Shown one piece after another: positions 11,216 to 22,055 of a stretch of DNA of 64,000 nucleotides. The position numbers were made by a program, and so were the translations under genes. The stretch is taken from assembly GCF_021155765.1 (NCBI RefSeq), contig NC_060109.1, positions 6,540,001 through 6,604,000 on the forward strand. The letters run 5' to 3'. The notes beneath the pieces are model-generated. The model saw only the letters and a list, made by a program, of their open reading frames with translations, did not search any database and was not told the origin of the DNA. This DNA comes from Diprion similis. Lineage: Eukaryota > Arthropoda > Insecta > Hymenoptera > Diprionidae. Positions within the stretch are counted from its first letter, which is position 1, and every line of letters begins with the position of its first letter.

Positions 11216-14200
11216 ATAATTTTCCACAGAGCTGCCGTTTGAGATTGGAAGTATTCGATCATTGAAGAACTCTTGTGATTCAAATGAGGTTTTTAAGCTT
11301 TTCCAAGGACACTTATACGCAAACAATTACCAGATATTCAACTCGTGATCAGCAATAAAGTAGGACACTTATATTACCGTCATGATCATTGCTTACAACA
11401 AATACTGATGTACGGTTTAAATAGTGAATGTACGCACCGTTACGTCCTTGAATATCTTCAACTCGGCCGTTGACAGTATTTAAAACTTTTCACTGCACGT
11501 TATAATAACTGTTCTCACGTTCTGATACCAACACGAGACAAAATCAATATAAACGTATTCAGTATTTCCGTAAATTATAGTCGTCCAATTAGTCTGTTGC
11601 ATTTGAAAATGGTAACATCGTTGTTCATAAGAGCACCGACAATGACAGTAATAACCATAATAACAATTATCATGCAATCATTAGCAAAATAACAACACAG
11701 AAATTTTTCGCCTATAGCGAAACAACTGAAACTGTGACACGTTTTTAGTGAATGAGTACACTGGACGATTTGTTTTTTTACCAACGGGTTTAAACCCACT
11801 ATTGGATTTTTGCAAATCCTGTCGAGTTGTCCCTACGCGACACAGAAACCGCCGACAGAGCTACGTAACGCACGAAGCCCAACTGAACATCGAGAGTCCT
11901 GGCCGCGCCTTCGACTATATGAGGGATGAGCGCAGGCGCCTGGTTACGAGGATATCTCGCTGCACTCCAAGATCGTCTTCGACGGTAAGAATCAGCAGGA
12001 GGATGCGCTGTTCTGATGCTACTACACTAATGCTACAGCTGCACCCCTACAAGCCATACGCTGTATTCGTATCGTCCAATAGTACCTCTGGTGAAAAAAC
12101 CTCGTACCAGGCATACTGAAGCTGTAAGCACTTAAAATAATCGCTTTTTTTATGGAAAAAGCCATGACAATAGCTAGCCACGAAATTCCTTTACGGCAAA
12201 AAATATCTATGCCTCCAAAAACCCTCTTGGTTAAAAAAAAAACGTATCTGAATAAAGATCAGAAAAATAGTTTTCTTGCAGATGAAAAATTTTTGTATAT
12301 AAAAATCCCGTATCACGAAGTTCGTTTACACTAATCTCTGAAACCGCTCAATCGATTTTAATGAAATTTCTTAAATGTCTATTGCTTGGTCTAACTTGAG
12401 AGATAGGATAGTTTTGATCTCAATAAATGACCCTCAATATTTTTTACTGCAAATTCATTTTTTACTGTATTGCGTCATGCTGTAAATGTCTTTTGAGAAG
12501 GCACAAAATTTAAGTTAGAGCAGTCCATGGCCGTGTTACTCGAAAAGGGCCCTTATGAGAGACATTTCACACAAACTGAGTTTGCAGGTTACATTTATTT
12601 CTTAATCAACTTGTAACATATTCGAACATCATATCGTAGGTGATTCTCTTACGTGACGTACTCTAGGCCGAGAACGGAAAATCCCCTTTTAAAAGAGTTT
12701 AGGCTTTCCAATTTATACGGAAGTGAAGTAAATTTCAATCTCAAATTGAAAAATTTGTGTTCATCTTTAATTAATCTAGATGAATTCGGGCCATGTGGGT
12801 GGATCTGCGTGACTGGCAGTGAGTGGATGTGAAACAAATTGTAAAGTGATGTCTTATTTTGGTGATGAAACACCGCTTTTCAACTGCGTGGCACTATTAA
12901 GGAGAGAACACGCTTTATCAACATCAGAAAATCACAAAACTTGTTTTCCTAAAATGAATTAACATGGTGAGAAAGCGGGATTTTATTTTCCGAATGAAAT
13001 TCCAAGTATTTTATTTTTAATTGTAACTATGCGTTACAAGTGTTCGTGTCGAGGGTAGGGCATTCCATCTTCTATTTTGCGTTTTACTCGGATCTATCAT
13101 GCTTTGTACCACTATACTAGGCAGGGCAAATATTCATCAACAGCCATCAGAAGTACAGATTATAAGTTTCGAGGCGTCAAAATCATACAGTTTTTGCTTT
13201 TTGAATTTTAATCACGTTTTTCTCAGGATTGCATTTTTCTGAATTATTTGCAGGATTTGTCAAATCTGCACGAAAGATTTTGATGGAACTTGACACACAG
13301 CTTTCTCAAACTACCAGTTTATCGATAAACTAAAAGGGCCCTGAAATTTGACTGGGAACCAGCATTTGCAGAACTAAACGGTAAAATACACTATAAAAAC
13401 GAGCAATGTGAAATTAAACCGGTGTTAGTGGTTAAAAAATGTGGCGTTTTCGGCCACATCATTTTGATATCATAATTGATCACGTACCCTGTAAGCCGCT
13501 ATTGAGCAATATTCCATCGAAAATTGTCTGAGTTTGACACTAAGCGCAGTGTTTTCAACAGATTACACAATCCTTTGGCGAAACAACGCCACACCCGATG
13601 TACTTTTCGGGAGACATTAGTCTAGTGTCGAGGTTTGTTAAATCCAGTGTAGATACCGACCATCAACACCGGCTAAATGCTGTAATTGATGTTAATCAGA
13701 CCTGGAACTATTGAGTTTGATTGAGTTTGTCATACTCTTATCGAATATAATATAGAGTTATAATTTTTATTTTGGAAATTGATCAAAATTGGCGAAGACC
13801 CTTTACGCATAAAATCGATATATATATATAAAACTACGAAAACGCACAAGTTATCTGTTTCAAAAGGGAAGAGCGAGGTACAATGACGGAGGTCAAACTG
13901 TTGAATAAGGACAACCACGAGGCACAATTCTACTGGGCATATTACTGATAAGTTTTATTTTTACATCTATATTTATTTTACTATATATCTTTTATTTTTA
14001 CATCTATATTGATTTTACTCTATATCTTTTATTTTTACACCATTTACACAAGAAAAAAAACGTTGCTAATTGAGACTTGATTCCCTTAGTATTTATTATT
14101 TCTTTTTTTTTTATTATTAATAAATGAAATCGAAGTGACTAGAAAAATCCGTTACAACTTTGAAACTGTCTAATGTTTTGCTAGAAGATTAACTGGAATT

Positions 14201-14614
14201 TCTTACCCGGAAATTCTAATCCATAAATTTAAAAAATTTGTAGTGTGATTCAGTAAGAGATAAGCTGATTGGGGCTACTGATATGCGCCAACCTCTGAAA
14301 TTTCCATTTTTCGTGCTCGAAGAATACTATTTATTATCTGATTTCAAATTTTTAGATTCCAACGACAAACTTATTGTCAACGAATCAAAAAACCCTTCAG
14401 CACCAAATTCAATTAAATCTCGAATATTTTGAGATTCTTCACCCAGCATATTGCATTCGCCAATTTGAATTCGGCAATGCTGACCTCAGAACCCAAACAA
14501 TTTTCGTGTACCAATTTTCGGGTACCAATTCGGATCCACCGTTCTGAATTTTGTGCATTCGTAATCAGGTTCGTGAACAATGACAAAAGCCCTTAGTATA
14601 GTATCAATTATCAT
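11216..14614. other. No secure gene
   Basis: Mostly AT-rich. The segment about 11815-12115 is richer in GC and open for 123 codons on the plus strand (from 11748), but the product is not recognised and may be a degraded repeat. A repeat copy lies at 13865-14060. Confidence 0.5.
13865..14060 (+). repeat. Dispersed repeat, copy also at about 36990-37110
   Basis: The stretch with GGACAACCACGAGGCACAAT, GGCATATTA and GATAAGTTTTATTT resembles the sequence around 36990-37070 inside the Polinton spacer, in the same orientation. Both copies are followed by an AT-rich run of TACATxTATAT words. The family is unknown. Confidence 0.55.
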
Positions 14615-14618
14615 TTAA

Positions 14619-16761
14619 CCCTTAGCGCTCCGTTGGCCCCGCTACGGAGCCGTCCGTCATTTGTTCCGTAACTCCGTAGGCTCCGCTGCAGAGCCCAATT
14701 TTTTTAGCACGATTAGGCTTAAGATGTTAGAGAATCATCAGCGTTGGCAATTGTTATCTGTAGTTAAAAAGTGATCAGTCTCGCTATTGTTACGATTATA
14801 ACATTATTTGACTCATTTAATGGTTAACAACATGGATAATAATAACTATTGTGATGGGAATGTAGAGTTGAGTGATAGTGAAGATGCGTTTGATTTTTCA
14901 TTATCAGAAGATATTGTGGAAGACTATGTCGATGATAATTCTGACTCTTCAAGTTGTGGTTCCGAAATTATACAACCAAAGAGACGACGAATGGTCGTTA
15001 TTGAAAGTGACAGTGAAGAGTCGTCGGAAGACTTAGATGAATGGCGCGATGTCACAGAAGAATTAGATATTCCGGATAGAATACATTTAAGTGTATCGCC
15101 AAAGGTCAGTGGACCACAAATTCCTACAAATATTGTACAGCCGGCACAATATTTCAAATTATTTTTCACCAACGAACTGGTAAATGAAATTATAAAAGAA
15201 ACCAATAATTACGCAGAAAATTTTATAAAGAATAAAGAAATATCTAGTCATTCTATTTGGAAAACGTGGCGTGCGGTGGAAGAGGGTGAGTTTTGGGCTT
15301 TTATTGGAGTTATTATCAATATGGGTATGATACCCTTGGCGAATATGCAGGATTATTGGTCAATCAAGGAGAATAGTCACATCCCTTACTTTTGTAAAAT
15401 ATTTACAAGAAAGAGATTTATGCAGATATTCTGGATGCTGCATTTAAAAACACCGGATCCTGCGAAAAATGACATTAGAACACGCATTCAACAAGCATCT
15501 AATGTTTTGGAATATATGAACTCAAGATTTTCAGACTATTTCATACCTGGAGAAAACATATGCGTTGACGAATCTGTAGTTAAATTCAAAGGAAAGATAA
15601 GCTTCATCACATACCATCCCAATAAGCCTATCAAGTGGGGCATTCGAATATACGTTCTAGCAGATTCCGAAACTGGATATGTGTACAGCATTCTTCCGTA
15701 TTATGGAAGCATCACTTCTGAGAATCTTTCAAGGCCAGATTCACTGGCCAGCACCAGAATTACCCTGCATCTGTACCAATAATTATCAGATCGAGTACCT
15801 ACCGCAGAATGATATCATATGCATACCGACAGGTATTACACTAGTATACCCTTATCTCAAGAATTAAGAAAAATGAAATGCCACTTGACCGGTACCATAC
15901 AAATAAACAGAGAAGGTGTTCCAACAAGTTTGAATAAACCAAAATTAAAAGAAAAAAAAACTGTCGCATACAAACAAGGCAATACAATGCTCTTAGCTTG
16001 GAGGGATAAGAGAATAGTAACGTTATTGAGTAACTGGCATAATGCTGGAATGATAACCACTAATATATTTATTCGAGGTGGTACAAACGAAGTGATTGAA
16101 AAGCCAAGTGTAGTTGTCGGGTACACAAAGTCCATGGGTGGTGTTGATCGGGCTGATCAATACGCCTCCAGTTATTGCTTTTTGAGGATCTCACTTAAGT
16201 GGTGGCGAAAACTATTCTTTTAGGCAATGGAGATGTCAATAATTAATTCATACATCTTGTATAAAACTGTACAGCATAGTAAAAATGAGAAAGCATTGAC
16301 GCATTCAAAGTACAGGAAAATTGTAGTCGATCAACTCGTAGGAGGTTTTCGTCAGAAGAGAACAAGAGTTTCTACATCAACTTCTGAAATAAGACTAAAT
16401 GGAAAACTGCACATAATGAGGAAAGGTCCAAAGAGGGACTGTGTTGTGTGCTCTACAAGGAAACAAAGGGATGGCAGACGTCAAACAAGTGAATACTGTA
16501 ACACTTGCCCAAGTAAACCCAAAGTGCACATGGGAGATTGTTTCCAAAGATATCACACCATGGTGAATTACAAAATTTAAAATTTACTTTTCATTTATAA
16601 GAAGAAGGTGCACATGTAAAATAAATGAAATCAAAAACATTCACAAGCACGTGTATTTCTTCTCACTTAAATTAGGACTCTTTCTTTACACTCGTTCTAC
16701 TGCGAAAATGCGCCAGAGTTGCTGGTAGGCAGTGGTACAAAAACGTGCGGAGCACTAAGGG
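14619..16761 (+). mobile_element. piggyBac-family DNA transposon, both ends present
   Basis: TTAA lies at 14615-14618 and 16762-16765. The termini match as inverted repeats over 14 positions with one mismatch: CCCTTAGCGCTCCG on the left, and CCCTTAGTGCTCCG for the reverse complement of 16748-16761. The left subterminal region has inner palindromes (GCTACGGAGC, GCTCCGCTGCAGAGC). At 2.14 kb it has the size of a complete piggyBac-like element and contains a single transposase gene. It is the best preserved DNA transposon in the window. Confidence 0.92.
14820..16580 (+). pseudogene. piggyBac transposase (DDE_Tnp_1_7) with three in-frame stops
   Basis: The frame starts at the first ATG, 14820, after an upstream TTG-opened stretch, and stays in one register to 16580, about 586 codons, close to the usual length. 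An acidic N-terminus is followed by the DDE domain. The three catalytic aspartates of the family are visible in ICVDES, MHTDRYYTS and GGVDRADQ, and a C-terminal cysteine-rich segment (CVVCSTRK ... CNTCPSKP) matches the DNA-binding ring of the family. Stops at 15780-15782 (TAA), 15810-15812 (TGA) and 16221-16223 (TAG) interrupt it; no frameshift is needed. It therefore looks recently inactivated. Confidence 0.92.
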
Positions 16762-16765
16762 TTAA

Positions 16766-17642
16766 TTCCGCTCATCTGTTCTCAAGATGCCATTTTTATT
16801 TCATTTTTTGGAATTTTGCTACTCAAATGATTCGATAACTACGGAACCGATCAAGGAAAAAATCAAATCAGTTCTAAATTTGGGAAAGCCATATCTGTCG
16901 AAATTAAATTTCTTCAAAAACCGGTCAACCACTTTTTTCCGCGTGATCACTTTACAATCCAAGGAAAAACATCTGAAATGTAAAAAATTCGGCCAAGTCA
17001 ACAAAACCATATTGCAATAAACAGACAAGAACAACTTAATTTTTGGCAGTTTCTGTCGTGAAATTAGGAAAAACCCCAAGCCCTAGGACCGCTCAGCAAG
17101 TAGGTATATGTCGTGAAATCAAACGTCGCTATTTTATATAATGATATCGAAACATAATTCCAAGAGCTACATATTTGGCGGTCACGTTTACTTACGTATA
17201 TGAAGTTGACACGCCAATCGTCAAGAATGTGAATTCGGACTATTGCATAATTTTCCGTAAATAAGCCGTAAATTAGTCGTGAAACTTTTTTTTATCGCAC
17301 TTTATTCAAAAAAAGGGGGGTGGCGTGTTAACTTTTCAGAAATTTAGCGCGCCATATACCAAAAAAGCACAAAGCGAGCATCATGCGTAATTCTAATTTG
17401 GCTGATAATTGCCGTATACAAGCCGCAAATAAGTCGTGAAACTTTTTCTTTGGTCACGCTTGTTTATAATAAAAAAACAGAAAAAAAAGTTATCGCACCC
17501 CCAGACAGGTAATAATTGAGCTCATATTTTGCTTTTTTTCTGCCGTAAGCGGAACCTGACTTCAAGAGTTGTTGAAAAATTGAGAAAAATATATATATAT
17601 ATATATATCTTATGCTGCTTTTTCATAAATGTTAATTTATTA
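16766..17642. other. Gene-free, with short repeats
   Basis: Sequence at 16955-17055 (GGAAAAACATCTGAAATG, CAAGAACAACTT) recurs in direct orientation near 18785-18880. A second pair, about 17235-17290 and 17395-17465, shares AAGCCG and TAGTCGTGAAACTTTTT-like words about 160 bp apart. A TA dinucleotide run lies near 17589-17609. No coding potential was recognised. Confidence 0.55.
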
Positions 17643-18092
17643 TCATGTATCGAACCAAATTGATAGCACCGAAAACGTAATACCTCCCAAATAAATGGTT
17701 CCAATGTTATTGAACATGATCCAGAATCTGCCGAATATCAAGTAATATTTAGTCGTGCATCTGCTGCATACATATATCCAATAAACGACTGGTGGTATAT
17801 TCGACGTTGAGATAAAGTATGAACCGTAAGAGTTGGTATATAATAATATGTGTACGTTAAAAATGCGTTGAAAAATTCTTCCCAAATCACTCACAAAGAG
17901 AAGCAAGTTTACTGTTGCTGCGGTATACGCGTATAGCACGAACGTGTAATAATGGACATGGGACTTCGACTTACAAACCATAGGCAATATACGTTTAAAG
18001 CCCATTGAGCATACTACCCAATAAAATACGAAACGTTGAGAACGGTACAAACCCCATGAGTCACAGGTAAGTTCGTTTAGAATAGCCGCCAT
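17643..18092 (-). CDS. Unknown small multi-membrane protein, possibly a chemoreceptor fragment
   Basis: An open frame of 149 codons starts with a true ATG (18090-18092, MAAILNEL). It contains several hydrophobic aromatic segments (FVFYWVVCSMGF, YTFVLYAYTAATVNLLLFV, PPVVYWIYVC, MFNNIGTIYLGGI), compatible with three or four membrane spans. The composition resembles a single exon of an insect odorant or gustatory receptor, but no diagnostic motif is visible, so no function is claimed. A decayed relative lies just upstream at 18.2-18.35 kb, which suggests a tandem gene family rather than a chance ORF. Introns could join further exons outside the ORF. Confidence 0.35.
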   Translation of the reverse strand: MAAILNELTCDSWGLYRSQRFVFYWVVCSMGFKRILPMVCKSKSHVHYYTFVLYAYTAATVNLLLFVSDLGRIFQRIFNVHILLYTNSYGSYFISTSNIPPVVYWIYVCSRCTTKYYLIFGRFWIMFNNIGTIYLGGITFSVLSIWFDT

Positions 18093-18194
18093 AGAAACGT
18101 TATTTTATCCGTATTTACAACGGTTTTTATCATTTCAACGTTTTTTCAACATACATTTGAGATCGTTTAGTCAACGAAATACGTATACCTTGAC

Positions 18195-18345
18195 AAACCG
18201 GCACGATACTTTCCGTCAAATATCCTAGCTGTACCCACTAGATTAGTCAGCTCTAGTGTCAACGTTATATATGCGTAAAGCACAAGCGTGTGATAATGCT
18301 AATTGGAATTCAAATTATAAACCGTAGTGACGTACGTTGAAAATT
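18195..18345 (-). pseudogene. Decayed paralogue of the 17.6-18.1 kb ORF
   Basis: Read on the minus strand, this stretch gives residues aligning with the neighbour's VHYYTFVLYAYTAATVN segment (here HYHTLVLYAYITLTLE) with a stop inside. At the DNA level, words such as TATGCGTAAAGCAC/TACGCGTATAGCAC and ACAAACCATAG/TAAACCGTAG correspond. It is a tandem degenerate copy. Confidence 0.4.
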
Positions 18346-18898
18346 CGTTAAGTATATTCTCTTTCGATTTATCGTTCTTGAAACAACCTTGTTTTTGGTG
18401 TTTTTTCAACATTTATCATACGTAGAATAAGAAGCTGCCGCAATCTAATACCCATAATAAATCTGAATAGTAAGAGTCGTGTGGATACGCACAGTAGTAT
18501 AACTTACAATTTCGTTATTACGACAATGTTTTAGGAAAATCCATTGCATTCATACGAAAGTTTTTTTTTGGTAGCAATGTATTGCAAATTAGGTAAATCG
18601 TGAAAGTTTTAATGAAAGTCATCATACATGCTGTAATGAAAATTGTGAACTCCGGGTTGTGAAATACTACGACTACATCTGGTGAGACGTTCTAGAAGAT
18701 TATGAAATTATGAGATAACTGTGTCTGTGGAGGGCATAACTTGAATGTGATTTTCAAGTAACATAAAGATAGCACCACGCGTTTACACGAATCTAAGCAA
18801 AAACATCTTAAATGTCAAAAAATCCGCCAAGTTACCCAAACCACAATAAAAATTCAAGAACAACTCAGATGTGGCCAGTCTCTGGCCACATGTCTATA
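18346..18898. other. No gene seen
   Basis: AT-rich. It holds the second copy of a direct repeat (18785-18880, partner at 16955-17055) followed by TGGCCAGTCTCTGGCCA, a short palindrome. Confidence 0.5.
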
Positions 18899-19677
18899 CT
18901 TATAACTTTCATCCGTTCTTGTGAAATAAATGTAAATATTATGAATTTCATTTGTAGAAAAATATAATTTTGTGTAATACATAGTTTTACTCCTCGAAAT
19001 AATCCATAAAATCATCCTCATGGGTGCTTGGGCAGGGTTGACGATGAGGGATATTTCTCAGAGGATTGGTGTGTAGCATCACATTAAAATAAAATTCTAG
19101 CTTCTTCTACCCCTTTTTTCTATGTCCATCATTTTAATAAGTGAAAACTTTTCTTGGGCTACAGATTTATCAAGTATATATGTCATGCCGTCCCACTTTC
19201 TCCGAGACCTTGGATACGTCACAGACTCGGAAAATGGTTGGTCGACTGATGAATGGACTGAAGATGAGGAGGAGGTTGAGGGGGTTGCAGAGGTTGGGGA
19301 CGAAATAACCATCGGATTTTCTGAAGCAACGTCAGAGTTCTCGCTGGAGGAACTTCGGGGACTCGTTGAAGATGCGCGGGAGGTTCGAGCGCGGCCAAAC
19401 AGCCGATATTACATTAATTATTATAATCGAACGCCTATACAAATTATTATAGAAAAATGGGAAAATGAGACTGTCACCATAATGATAGATATAGAAAATG
19501 ATGCTGATGATAAAGATGATGATGATGATGATGATAGTGATCATGATAATAAGGATGATTTTATGGATTATTTCGAGGAGTAAAACTATGTATTACACAA
19601 AATTATATTTTTCCACAAATGAAGTTCATAATATTTACATTTATTTCACAAGAACGGATGAAATTTATAAAGATATA
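18899..19677. repeat. Inverted repeat enclosing an acidic ORF
   Basis: 18899-19020 and 19552-19677 are near-identical inverted copies of about 125 bp. The right copy contains the last codons and stop of the 19122-19583 ORF plus its downstream sequence. The left copy therefore carries the same gene end reversed, upstream of the start. The whole could form a hairpin with a 530-nt loop. Confidence 0.8.
19122..19583 (+). CDS. Unknown acidic protein (153 aa)
   Basis: ATG at 19122 opens 153 codons. The middle has Glu-rich segments (DEWTEDEEEVEGV) and the C-terminus an Asp run encoded by GAT repeats (19513-19535), ending in DDFMDYFEE. No fold or family is recognised. The position between inverted copies of its own 3' end makes a transposable-element origin likely. 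The GAT microsatellite could inflate ORF length by chance. Whether it is expressed is unknown. Confidence 0.4.
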   Translation: MSIILISENFSWATDLSSIYVMPSHFLRDLGYVTDSENGWSTDEWTEDEEEVEGVAEVGDEITIGFSEATSEFSLEELRGLVEDAREVRARPNSRYYINYYNRTPIQIIIEKWENETVTIMIDIENDADDKDDDDDDDSDHDNKDDFMDYFEE

Positions 19678-19725
19678 TGTATAATTGTAATAAATTCTAT
19701 AATAATCTCATTAAATACCGAATCG

Positions 19726-19790
19726 ATCCTTGTCCCGCGTGTTTCCAAATATTGTCCGATGGGAAGTATTCGTGGTATCTGTTGCAACAG
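19726..19790 (-). pseudogene. Fragment of the 288-aa gene
   Basis: CCGATGGGAAGTATTCGTGG near 19758 is nearly the same as CCGATGGGAAGTATCCGTGG near 21068 inside the 288-codon gene, with flanking similarity. It is a duplicated scrap of that gene at the left edge of the scrambled zone. Confidence 0.6.
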
Positions 19791-20293
19791 CTGCATCCGA
19801 CATTTATGATAAAATTTTGTTACACCCTTACATTGAACATATTACTCTAAAAAGATTTCAATTCAGATTTACGGAGAAAATCGAACAGTGAATTTGAAAA
19901 AAACTTTTATAAATTAATGAACAACGCAGTTTTCGGTAAAACAATCGAAGATGTTAGTGAGATCGGCGTTAACAACAAACGGGGCAGTGCCTTTGTTATT
20001 AAAATTTTTCACCTTTAAATTTAAATCTTCAGATCTTGGAAATTGTATGCACACTTTATTCGGCATAATACAATCCTGCCGGTGGTGGTCGTAGGCGTGT
20101 TTTACAGCAAAGTGGCATAGACATCTATCGCATAATTTCAACAGCTGCATCCGACATTTATGATCAAATTTTGTTACATCCTTATATTGAACATATTACT
20201 CTAAAAAGATTTCAATACTGATTTACGGAAAAAAATCGAACAGTGAATTTGAAAAAAACTTTTATAAATTAATGAACAACGCAGTTTTCTGAA
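19786..20293. repeat. Direct duplication joining sense and antisense polB pieces
   Basis: A segment of about 150 bp beginning CAACAGCTGCATCCGACATT and ending in a polB piece ([15 protein letters not shown] on the plus strand) occurs at 19786-19936 and again at 20140-20293. Between the copies, 19951-20150 is a minus-strand piece of the polB N-terminal zinc-binding region. After the second copy, sequence again switches to minus-strand element DNA. The same 5' word also occurs at about 22213. The pattern suggests repeated template switching. Confidence 0.75.
19951..20150 (-). pseudogene. PolB N-terminal zinc-binding fragment
   Basis: On the minus strand it reads CDRCLCHFAVKHAYDHHRQD, then a basic stretch and [11 protein letters not shown], matching the polB reading frame at 33.9-34.07 kb. 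It keeps the Asp of the exonuclease I motif that is changed to Gly in the large palindrome. It lacks everything beyond that point because of the junction near 19950. Confidence 0.8.
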
Positions 20294-20635
20294 AGATCTT
20301 TGATCCATGCAATGTGGAATCTTGGCATGAATTCACGGTTTCTCCCGGAGTTTGCTCGCAATTGTGGTCGACCAGGTCCGAGACTGCACATGCCCATCCC
20401 TCCCCTATCAGTGAAAAAAAATGAACACGTTGGAAATACCCAGCGGGAGAATCGGCTGGCGAAAAGCGGCTTCGAGCGGCAAAAAGATGAATTCTGATCC
20501 CTAGACTCTTGACCGGGTGATTTATGTTTATGGGATCTGACGAAAAGAATAATAATCTAAATAATTTCATTGAATACTGCATTCTAATTATATGTATCAG
20601 CGAGGATGTAATTGTTGTAAATTCTATTGGTATTC
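20294..20635 (-). other. Polinton-derived non-coding pieces
   Basis: 20294-20340 resembles the polB segment at about 40815-40865, and about 20380-20550 resembles the element's terminal-proximal non-coding region at about 42180-42340 (shared AGAATCGGCTGGCGAA and CTCTTGACCGGGTGAT). They are joined without the intervening sequence. Confidence 0.7.
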
Positions 20636-21502
20636 TCAAACATATTGCCTACATTTTTTAGGCAGACTATTGCATTCCAAACAGTCTTTAACTAGAGGGT
20701 TTGGACCATCCACTATATCGCCATCGGGTCCGGGTATATAATGCAGGGTACATCCGCGGTAACTGTAGATGCTGACATCCATTTTCATATTCTCAGGCAG
20801 CTTATCCCACGCATCATTGATGGAATTTGATGCGAACGTGTAGACGAATTCTTTCGGCAAAAAAGCGATATCCTCAGACCTCATTGCTCTCAAACCAGCC
20901 AATTCCTTGCACAGGTGGAGTGATTTCTCGAGAGAGGCGGTACACTCCTTCAAATGCCAACTTCTCAGCCGCTGCACGTTCTCAAAGGCACAGTTGTATC
21001 CCGGGATGTATTCAGGGTTGTCATCATACCAAATCGTTCCTTTTTCCGCGTATTTATAAATATCGTCCGATGGGAAGTATCCGTGGTTTAGGTCCTGCAA
21101 GGGTGCCACTTCCATATATTTCAATCTTTCCATTGTAGGGGGTTCGATGTGCAAATCTTCCATATTGAGAACCGGCGTAGTGCCACCGAGGATCTCCGTC
21201 AACCATGCTTTCTTCTCCGCTCCTTTGACGTATACGTAACACGCATTTCTCACAATTTTTCTCAGAATCTTCGGTACTTCACCGTGAGATTTGTTGCCGG
21301 CATTCCATGGTATTCCGTGATGATCGCGCGTTAACCAGGCGTTAGTAGCTCTATATTCGATTGGTAGGCTGGTCAAATCACCGGGTGGTTCAATGAGGAT
21401 GTGCTCCAAACCTGAACCGTTTATGTAGATGGCTGCGACTTCTTCGGGCACAAGCTGGTTGCCTTGACCGATGAAACATTGCACGTCCAGCATCATCTCC
21501 AT
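20636..21502 (-). CDS. Conserved Polinton-associated protein, 288 aa, function unknown
   Basis: A full open frame from a true ATG (21500-21502) to 20636. Recognisable stretches are MLDVQCFIGQGN near the start, NAWLTRDHHGIPW near residue 54, YVYVKGAEKKAWL near residue 89, NMEDLHIEPP, and CAFENVQRLRSW. I recall this pattern from proteins repeatedly found with Polinton-type polB genes in insect genomes; the family has no name I can give. The initial D-x-Q and spaced acidic residues could suit an RNase H-like or exonuclease-like fold, which is inference only. It is intact while surrounding genes are broken. Its partner is the OB-fold-like gene 243 bp upstream on the same strand. Confidence 0.6.
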   Translation of the reverse strand: MEMMLDVQCFIGQGNQLVPEEVAAIYINGSGLEHILIEPPGDLTSLPIEYRATNAWLTRDHHGIPWNAGNKSHGEVPKILRKIVRNACYVYVKGAEKKAWLTEILGGTTPVLNMEDLHIEPPTMERLKYMEVAPLQDLNHGYFPSDDIYKYAEKGTIWYDDNPEYIPGYNCAFENVQRLRSWHLKECTASLEKSLHLCKELAGLRAMRSEDIAFLPKEFVYTFASNSINDAWDKLPENMKMDVSIYSYRGCTLHYIPGPDGDIVDGPNPLVKDCLECNSLPKKCRQYV

Positions 21503-21745
21503 GTTACAGAGGGATGCCGAGCTCGATTTTTCTCAAATATCTGTAGAAGACTGACTATTCGTTCCCCCGCATACCAGCTGTTATCCCCTCGAATTTGATG
21601 GAAGTGGAGGGGATACGATGTAAATTATCTGTGACACCTAACTGCACGAAAATTCAAACTTGTTGAACTCTCCCCCGAAGTATTTCAACTGTAGACGATT
21701 TGCCCCAGCCATATCACTCATTTCGGTCAGCTGATTCGCATCAAT

Positions 21746-21952
21746 TCAATCTTCTTGCAGAACTTCCTTGATTCTTGGTGGTAGAAAGACGTTGTATTCC
21801 CCCTCAATCTCGGCCAGAACACGTACCCCGAATTTGGTTTTCACCAGTCGTAATCCGGTGACGTTATACACCTCTCCAATTTCGAGTTCCGTCATCTTCT
21901 TGGTCGGCAGATTTTCCAGGCGGCTGGCGTGGTTGATTTTGCCGAAATCCAT
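21746..21952 (-). CDS. Small OB-fold-like (putative ssDNA-binding) protein
   Basis: I place the start at the ATG at 21950-21952 (MDFGKINHAS), giving 68 aa; a GTG-opened extension runs to 21982. The core, LPTKKMTELEIGEVYNVTGL then TKFGVRVLAEIEGEYNVFLP, has the alternating beta pattern of small OB-fold proteins that I recall beside Polinton-type polB genes in insects. A role in binding single-stranded DNA during protein-primed replication is inferred. It lies upstream of the 288-aa gene on the same strand, and a TATA-like promoter precedes it by about 95 bp. No lesions are visible. Confidence 0.55.
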   Translation of the reverse strand: MDFGKINHASRLENLPTKKMTELEIGEVYNVTGLRLVKTKFGVRVLAEIEGEYNVFLPPRIKEVLQED

Positions 21953-22018
21953 AGCGTTTTCGATGAGAGTTTCTTTTTTCACAAGTACGAACAGTTCACG
22001 ACGAGAAGACGATGAGAA

Positions 22019-22055
22019 CAGAGTGACTATCGAAATGAATCGGTATTTTATATAC
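22019..22055 (-). promoter_or_regulatory. TATA box and initiator-like site for the OB-fold gene
   Basis: On the minus strand TATATAAAA (22047-22055) is followed about 20-28 nt later by AGTCACTCT (about 22022-22030), resembling an insect initiator. The ATG at 21952 lies about 70 nt further downstream. This supports choosing that ATG over the upstream GTG. Confidence 0.5.
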
